Assembly: GCA_023853785.1 (NCBI GenBank)
Contig: JAJIRX010000649.1
Coordinates: 62,001-126,000, forward strand
Direction: 5' to 3'
Length of the DNA stretch: 64,000 bases
DNA from: Psilocybe azurescens
Lineage: Eukaryota; Basidiomycota; Agaricomycetes; Agaricales; Agrocybaceae
The stretch's first letter is position 1. Each line of letters starts with the position of its first letter. The position numbers and the translations under genes were made by a program. This document shows positions 57,096 through 64,000 of the stretch, piece by piece. A model generated the notes under the pieces. It was given only the letters and a program-made list of their open reading frames with translations, made no database searches and was not told the DNA's origin.

Positions 57096-59569
57096 CTACA
57101 CCAGTGCGTCAGCATGAAGATTAAATCGTTCAAATCGAAAACTAGAGTTCGATTTCCTGAGGTCACTGCTGTCTGATCCCACACGATCTTCGCCTTCAAC
57201 CATTTCATTTAGTTCCGACGACTCATCGCTTAGCACTGCATCTGCAGTAATAATCGACTTCACTGTTTCAGCAAATCTCTCGAAGTTGTTTTCAGGATTG
57301 AAGAAACGGCGTGGCAATGAGCGCTCGTTAACAAAGCTTCCGTATATGCGAATAAATCTGTCTTCGTCCAACTGGGATTCGTAGGGTAGTAGAATGTCTC
57401 GGTGGAACGCGCCAAAAATGTGCTCAGCTCCAGAATTACGGGGAAAATGTGGAAAATGTTGCGAGACGCGGTTTTTCCTGCCATACACGTTTGAGGTATA
57501 GAGCCGAGCAGCAGAAAACGAAGTCGGGTATCCCAGGGTCCCTGTCTACGCTAGTGTAATCAATGAGAGCAGAGCTCATCCTGTTAAGGGCGCTAAGCAA
57601 GAGCTTTAATCCGCCATCCCTTTTCTTGTCGCATCCGATATGGGTTTGAGTAGTTCTCCACGTAAGATAAGCGGCCAGTGAGATGAAGTCGTCAAGGTCA
57701 GAGTGTGTATGGAATGTATTCAGAATATCATCCACGTTCTTGGTCTTGACTGTTGTTCGTACGAAAGAATCAAAGATCATGAAGAATTGTTCGAAGAATG
57801 CTGTATAGAGTATAAGCATCCGGATTCTGAATACGAGCGGACAGATGTAGCTTACCATCTTGCATGTCTGGATCGAAATGCAAAGAGGCCATATTAATGG
57901 TATACCAATGGAAAAATCCCGTCTGAGTTTTTAGTGTGCTAGTGGATAATGTTCGTGGTTGATGGGCGTACAGATCGCCGAGAATTCTCGTGTGTAGCTC
58001 GAGCATATGCTTTCCAAAAACATGGGAGGGGTTTATAGCCTTGTAAAACAGGCCAGGAAGGCGCAGAAAGAGCACGGTATGGATATCGTGTAAAAGCTCA
58101 AACGATGGATCGATGACGATGGACGCGATATTGGCAATGGGTGAATTCCAGGTCGGTACCAAATCACGATAACAAGCTTGTAGGTGTTGATCTGGGTATT
58201 CGCCATCATCTTCAGGCGAGAGTGACAAATCTTGAAAGCAATGATACGAAGCAAAAATGACGTTCTCGTGATGCTCATTGCCATGTATTGCAGTACCAAG
58301 AGCACGTACGGAGTCGTAGATGGGATCTGACAGAAGGCTCTGTGTCGATCTGTCTCCTTCTGCTCTCATACGCGTTATGTCAAAGTGTTCGTTTCGCAGT
58401 ATGAGCCAGGTGCGATCGAACTCTATCCAATGCTGGCTGGCCCAGAAAAGATAGGCGCGATTGGAGAATATACGGTGCCTCCAAGTGTCTCCTGAATCCA
58501 GATATGGTCCTCTTAAAAGAAGCCTATTTAATAGGGAAGGAACGTGAATGGTGAGCCAGAAAATCAAACGGACAACGAGATCATGGGCGTGCTTGAAAAC
58601 GTGCGGGGAGAATGTAGCAAGACGTCGGAAGGCAAGCGACTGAGGTGATTTATATGGGCAGGGTACCGGGACAGAACTGTTTGACAAGGGTCTACGAAGG
58701 GAAACCGGGAAGCATTGGAGAGTTGGTAGAGCGGTCGTGGCAATGATGAATGATACTGTCAACCCTGTCACAACGGCGACTGGTATAGCAATGCGGGGAG
58801 ATAATTCGATTAAGAAGTCGATGATGCCCGCAAAAAAAAGAATGAGCGCCGCTTGGAGAAGCAAGGGCAGCATGGCGAATATCTGCGGAACATACCATTT
58901 TTCCAGTGCTTCAGATCGCATCTGAAAGATCCCAAGTGCTAGTCTGGGTGAAAGAGATTCGCTGTAACGTTGATGCTCCCTCAGCCATTGTAACGAAACG
59001 ATTCCGATCAGAACCGTCGTGAGACTGAGGACGAGACTGAGAAACCAGAATGTGTTCACCCTTATATCACTAGATGAGGCGGGCGAAGGTGACACCAAAG
59101 TGTCTAGGCTGGTAGTTGTGTTGGCTGCATCACCCAGTTGGGAAACGAGACGAGCAAGCAGAACGACCGTAAGATCGCCTGAATCGGGTCGGAGAGACTG
59201 ATACGACTGTACCACAAAGGAAGTTACAACGGCAGAAAATAATCCGGCCTTAGCACGACCATTTTAGTAAAATTTTGCATATGTAACCCTTGTGCACTGA
59301 CAAATATAAGTAGATTCTGAACTTCATCCTTCCAAGCGTCGCACTGCACTTTGTCCTTCTTCAAGAGAGCCTCTAGGACAATTTCCCAAGGGTTTCCATC
59401 CGGTTTGGGGATAGGATACTGATATGCTTCTCCACACTTCCACATGGTAGGCTTTTCAACACAAATGTCAGTTGACTAGGAGTTCATCACAAGGATAGAA
59501 ATCGACCTTAGACGAACTGTCTTTTTCAGCGCTCTCCGCCTGTTCTTCATTTTGAGGATTCTCCGACAT
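57096..59569 (-). CDS. DUF6535 multi-pass membrane protein
   Basis: Basidiomycete-specific DUF6535 family, function unknown. The ATG at 59569 (MSENPQNEEQAESAEKDSSS) lies in a small first exon, spliced to MWKCGEAYQYPIPKP. The domain follows: AWKDEVQNLLIFAGLFSAVV (across an intron at about 59308-59252), SYQSLRPDSGDLTVVLLARL, RVNTFWFLSLVLSLTTVLIG, SLQWLREHQRYSESLSP and YVPQIFAMLPLLLQAALILFFAG, giving four or more membrane helices. A large, divergent C-terminal region of about 450 residues has no known domain. Near 57480 the frame changes between LYLKRVWQEK and the downstream AEHIFGAFHRDILL. Either a 64-nt intron (GTATGG...CTGAG) or a one-base error in the A5 run explains it. The end is at 57096. 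The family is secure; the last 120 codons are less so. Confidence 0.85.
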
Positions 59570-61082
59570 CCAGAACTTTTTATCTACCTTTGAGCTTTAA
59601 TGAGGCCAAAGTAAAGCTTTGATGTTTCGAGTCGTTGGTCGTTCAAGACACCGCCACCGTTGTCAACAGTCAAACTGCCGATGGTGAAGTGAGGATGACG
59701 TTTGATTGAAATCAAACAAGGAGAGAAATGAAAAACAACAATGGGGTAATCGCTGGTCGTAGCTGTCTTTTAACATATTCGCCGTCATGTAAGTTTGCAA
59801 AAATTATAACTGGGAGGAACAAGCGTCGTCTCGGAGTCGAAGTTGAAATTAAGCTCTTTCGAGTGATAATCTTAGGTAATATTGAACGGCAATTAGGTAC
59901 ACAATGATTGATTAGGACTCACGTGCAGCGAGCACAAACAAATAAAAAGATTGACACTGGACAGAGCACGGTCCCCTCCCTACCTCAGACTGTCCCTACA
60001 TTCTTTATATCATATATCAAATCATATTCAATCTTTTTGAAGCTGCAGAATACGATTGTGATAAGTCATATTCTCAAAAAAACATTTGTCAAATTTGAAC
60101 TGAGGGCAGCCATTATGGAAGATAGCTGCTCCGCCCCCGAATATCCGTCGAAGGTGAATACGTAAAAGTACTCAACACAATGTTCCGATTCCAATCTGAT
60201 TCGATCTGTTGCACATGTTCAACGTTCAGCCTGAGACGTCATTTTGTGCTTACACTGCAGGGCACTGCACCAACTTGGACCCTGTTAAAAGTCTGAAAAC
60301 GGCCGGGACGAGTTTTAAGCTAATCTTTATGTGCTTGCCTGTCAATTTCCTCCTCCTTAACCAATATACCAGACACTACCATATCACAAAAGTCGTTCCA
60401 TGAACCGTCCGGGTGACTTTCCTTGACTACTTTTTCGCGGCTCATATCAAGTACTACTCGGTTGTAAGGATTTGCGACCCCGGTGAGTTTTCCTTGTTGC
60501 TGAAAAGTCTAGACTCACATGATTACGATGCGTATACTGGAGAGTATTATGACGACATACCCTTTCCTTTATCCAATGCATTAGTAAGAGTCTTTCGGAG
60601 AATATACAGTTGCTCTACTGGGTCTCCACTGTCATCATTGTTGATAGAGACAGACAAATCACCACTTCATGTGACTTGAGAGTGGTTTACTTCCAGAACT
60701 CCAGCTCAAGACGGTTGAGGTTCTGAGAACCGTTGCTTATCATCAGAGGTGATATCAGTGTCTGCCTCTTTCAGCAATATCTCATTGACCGCCAGGCTCA
60801 GGCTCCTCGCTGGAAGAACATCACCCCATGTGGATCTTCCCGAGGGGTTCTCCATCGAATTGTGTAAATATGTTCATCGAATCTCCCACTGCGGACGCGT
60901 TGTGGGTCTTCTCAGTCACTCAAGCGTGGAACAGCAGTCGAAGTAGGTTGCTTGGGGGAGTAGGGTGGCCTTCTTCAAGCTTCGGGCACAGGGTATCGAG
61001 TCAAAAGCATATCCGCTGTTAGCATCAATTCATTATAAAGTGCCCTTTGAGTTAACTCTCGAATCCCCTCCTTTCTTTCCTA
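59570..61082. other. intergenic region
   Basis: About 1.5 kb. Short frames (for example 60413-60679 plus) lack support. The OPT promoter should lie at the right end. Confidence 0.5.
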
Positions 61083-64000
61083 ATGCTCAGCTCTGATATC
61101 CCGTTGGCACCACTTCACACTGATGACGAATTAGATCAAATTGGCGAGCTTAATGTCCATGCAGATAAAGGCACTCGTAAGCAGCTCCAATGTTTCTCCA
61201 CTGCTACCCAACTTTTTAATCCAATCGCATGGCAGGGGTAGACGGATTTGAGACCATGCCAATGTTCAATGATCCTAATTTAGACAGAAACGAAAATATG
61301 GAACTTGAAGGCGATTCTCCATACCCTGAGGTTAGATCTGCTGTGGCAAACACGGACGACATCTCGATACCTACATCCACCATGAGGTCATGGGTTATAG
61401 GTAGTCCCGCACGCCATGTGCTTTATATCGTCTCTCTTATAACTTTAAAGGGGTGGCATGGGCAATTATCATACCGGTACGTGTTCGTCAATTCGACCGT
61501 CATGGTGCTTATGGAGCAAATAATTAGGGATTAAATCAATTCTTTTACCTGAGATATCCCTCAGTAGTCATTGGTGGTGTGAGTACACGGAATCTATATT
61601 TCGATTGGAGTATTTTCAAATTGGCTCCTGGCACAGATAGTCGCCCAGCTGCTGTCCTTCCCAGTAGGACGAGCGTGGGCGCGATATATGCCTGATATCG
61701 CTGTGTTTGGATTCCCTGTCAACCCGGGGCCATTCACGATCAAGGAACATGTAGGTTATCGATGTATTTCTGACATTGTTGACTTATTCATCTATCATTA
61801 GGTTCTCATAACAATAATGGCTTCGTAAGTTTTTACTGGGTCACTTTTACGCGCTCACTTCATTTATGCCGTAGAGTCGGTGCTACATCAGGTCCGTTTA
61901 TTCCTCCCAACATCTATAAATGACGCCCCTAAGTCTTTTCTTGCAGCCTACGCCGTAAGATTTCAATAATTCAGGCACACTCTTCACAGTCTAATTGACA
62001 AGCCAGACGGATATCGTTGCGGTACAGCGAGTATACTACAACCAGGTGTACAACTTCGGATGTGAGTCCAAAAGTTTCCGATGAATGCCCTAGCTCACAT
62101 CCCATGCAGTCCAATGGATGATTATCATGTCCACCCAGCTGATTGGGTTCTCAATCGGTGGCATCAGCCGCCGATTTCTCGTTGATCCGCCCTCCATGAG
62201 TAGGTCCTGCCTTTTGATTCGTGAAATGTCGGATTCACCATGCGAACTTCTGCTAGTCTGGCCAGCCAATCTTGTCACCTGTGCGCTATTCAACACTCTT
62301 CATTCGCAGACCTACGCAGGAATCGGAGATCGCAAAGGAATGAATAGAGAGCGCTTCTTCTTCTACTGCTTCATGGGATCCATTTTTATTGTGAGCATAG
62401 TTTGTTTAGAGTTCAAAAGTCTTTAATTGTAGCAATGTCAGATTTCCTGCCGGGTTATCTTTTTCAGGCGCTAAGGTGTGTAAGTATCCCTTCACAGTCA
62501 GCCTATTCAGCTCAATCAGGCGGCGCAGTGTATTCTCCTGGGTACGTTATTGAACACCTTCGCCGTTGCTTAATTGGTCTTCTTATAGCTCTTGTAGGTC
62601 TGTTGGATTGCTCCTCAGAACATTGTGAGCATTTCCTTGAACTGTACATCTCCATTTCTCTCAATAGCAAAGCCTAAGGTCGTCAACCAAATGTTCGGCT
62701 ATTTTCATGGAATGGTACGGAAGATTGAAACTTCATACCACCAATGAACTGAGGGCTGATTTGTTTTCATAGGGAATGAGGTACGCAGTCGATGTCATAT
62801 CAGTTATGCATCTTTTCATTTCTTCAGTCTCATCACGTTCGATTGGGCTCAAATAGCATATATTGGAAGCCCGTAAGCATTCACTAAATAGCATTAAAAT
62901 TATCGCTAACTACCCTTCAATCAAGACTTGCTACTCCGTGTGAGCAACAATCCTCTCACCACCGCTTATCTTCATTCTTATTTGGTGCGCAGGGTGGGCA
63001 GAGGCAAACATCGTTACCGGATTCATTTTATTCTACTGTGAGATTTTTCATACCTCATCCACCTTGATTTTCATCGATATAACTTTTCATGCCTTCAAGG
63101 GATTGCAACGCCTGTTATCTACGTTCGTAGATTCATTAATCACGTTCTCATGGAGACTGATATCTCAAAACCGTTAGTACACAAATACATGGTACACCCA
63201 GTATTTGCCGTGCGTTTTGCTTCATGATATGGCATTCATATCCTTGACTTACGTTTCGTCAGAATATCCACCCGAGGATCCTATGACAACACTGGAAAGG
63301 CCTACAATGTCACTCGCATCGTCGACGCGAAGAACAAGTTAGATGTGGAAGCGTTCAAGGCGTACAGTCCCATTTTCCTGTCGTAAGAAACCCCTCTTTG
63401 TGCTCAGTCAATCCGTCTGACAATCCGAGATATTCACTTATGCACACATCGCACACATAGTGCAACTTTCGCGACTTCGTACGGATTGTCCTTTGCAACG
63501 ATCACAGCGACTCTCACCCATGCGTTCCTCTTCTACGGAAAGCAAATATGGACACAGGCCCGACGTTCTCTGCATGAGCAGCCTGATATTCACGCCCGCT
63601 TGATGTCGCGATATCAACCGGTGCCGGAGTGGTATTATGGTGTCATATTCGGTGTGTTTTTCTCTGATAGTTGTGTAGATGAGCTAATGCGTCGTATCTA
63701 GTGAGCATGTTCGTATTTGCAGTTATATGTATTGAGGCTTTAGCCACCGACCTCCCTGTCTGGGGTAAGTTGACGAATTTAAGATGGACTGGTGGATCGT
63801 TAATCACAAGACGTATTATACGTTTTAGGCTTCATCTTGGCTTTATCGATTTGTGAGTGACATATTTTCGGTTTACCGCCGATCCCTGGAACTCAATCGT
63901 CTTACTCTAGCGTTTACGTATGTCATACCTTGCGGTATGATTCAGGCGGTCACAAATCAACAGGTCGGACTGAAGTAGGTTGCTTTGTTATCGAAAAATC
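61083..64000 (+). CDS. oligopeptide transporter (OPT family), 3' end beyond window, many micro-exons
   Basis: Proton-coupled importer of small peptides. The ATG is at 61083 (MLSSDIPLAPLHTDDELDQ). Family signatures: TSTMRSWVIG then WAIIIP-GLNQFFYLRYPSVVIG (three exons), AQLLSFPVGRAWARYMPD, FPVNPGPFTIKEHVLITIMAS, AYATDIVAVQRVYYNQ, WPANLVTCALFNTLHSQTYAGIG, FLPGYLFQAL, SWVCWIAPQN, TFDWAQIAYIGSP, then WAEANIVTGFILFYWIATP and ISTRGSYDNTGKAYNVTRI, ending in EWYYGVIF...VIPCGMIQAVTNQQ at the right edge. The gene is very intron-dense. Exons of 23 (61802-61824), 17 (61875-61891), 8 (61947-61954), 13 (62529-62541), 27 (62598-62624), 8 (62773-62780) and 14 nt (62926-62939) all fit the conserved protein. 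Two junctions (after 62390 and after 62624) do not keep frame as written and may hide one-base errors. Confidence 0.93.

Overview
This is nuclear DNA of a filamentous basidiomycete, most likely an agaricomycete mushroom-forming fungus. Nearly every gene is cut by many introns of about 45-70 bases with GT...AG ends. The gene content fits that group: a DUF6535 membrane protein, divergent BTB proteins, a Lam16A-like GH16, serine-rich double cupredoxins, a TKL-type kinase, MAD1 and a nuclear COX subunit. I support 23 protein-coding loci and one non-autonomous transposon. I see no rRNA, convincing tRNA or CRISPR array.

Layout. 1-5,180 (minus): a urea-carboxylase-like biotin enzyme, cut by the left edge, preceded by a LamB/YcsF gene. 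This is a fungal counterpart of bacterial 5-oxoprolinase-type neighbourhoods. 5,890-12,500 (plus): an unrecognised acidic protein, a secreted GH16 lacking the usual nucleophile glutamate, and a protein kinase. 12,845-17,945: a head-to-head pair, a DUF262 (ParB/GmrSD-like) protein and the spindle checkpoint protein MAD1, sharing about 210 bases of promoter. 19,387-33,562: a broken BTB gene, a secreted/GPI-anchored double cupredoxin, an EFM7-type methyltransferase, a secreted alpha/beta hydrolase, a 620-bp hAT-type MITE with a perfect 8-bp target duplication, a small double-psi beta-barrel protein and a second broken BTB gene. 35,606-38,526: a DJ-1/PfpI protein and a cytochrome c oxidase small subunit. 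40,503-45,080: two divergently transcribed delta-12-type fatty acid desaturases. 46,322-52,628 (minus): a sugar transporter and an intracellular GH51 arabinofuranosidase, plausibly one pentose-use locus. 53,869-59,569 (minus): a multi-pass membrane protein with an acidic middle and basic tail, and a DUF6535 protein. 61,083 to the right edge: an oligopeptide (OPT) transporter built partly from micro-exons of 8-27 nt.

A strong cross-cutting pattern is single-base reading-frame breaks in otherwise well conserved genes (at least eleven). Almost all lie in or beside short homopolymers, in both directions of length change. Many neighbours (MAD1, EFM7, GH51, DJ-1, COX, desaturase A, the carboxylase) read cleanly. 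This looks more like residual assembly indels than decay, but the GH16 locus also carries an active-site change that an indel cannot explain.

The most interesting biology is the LamB/YcsF plus urea-carboxylase-like pair, the OPT micro-exon architecture and the hAT MITE. No defence system or biosynthetic cluster is evident.
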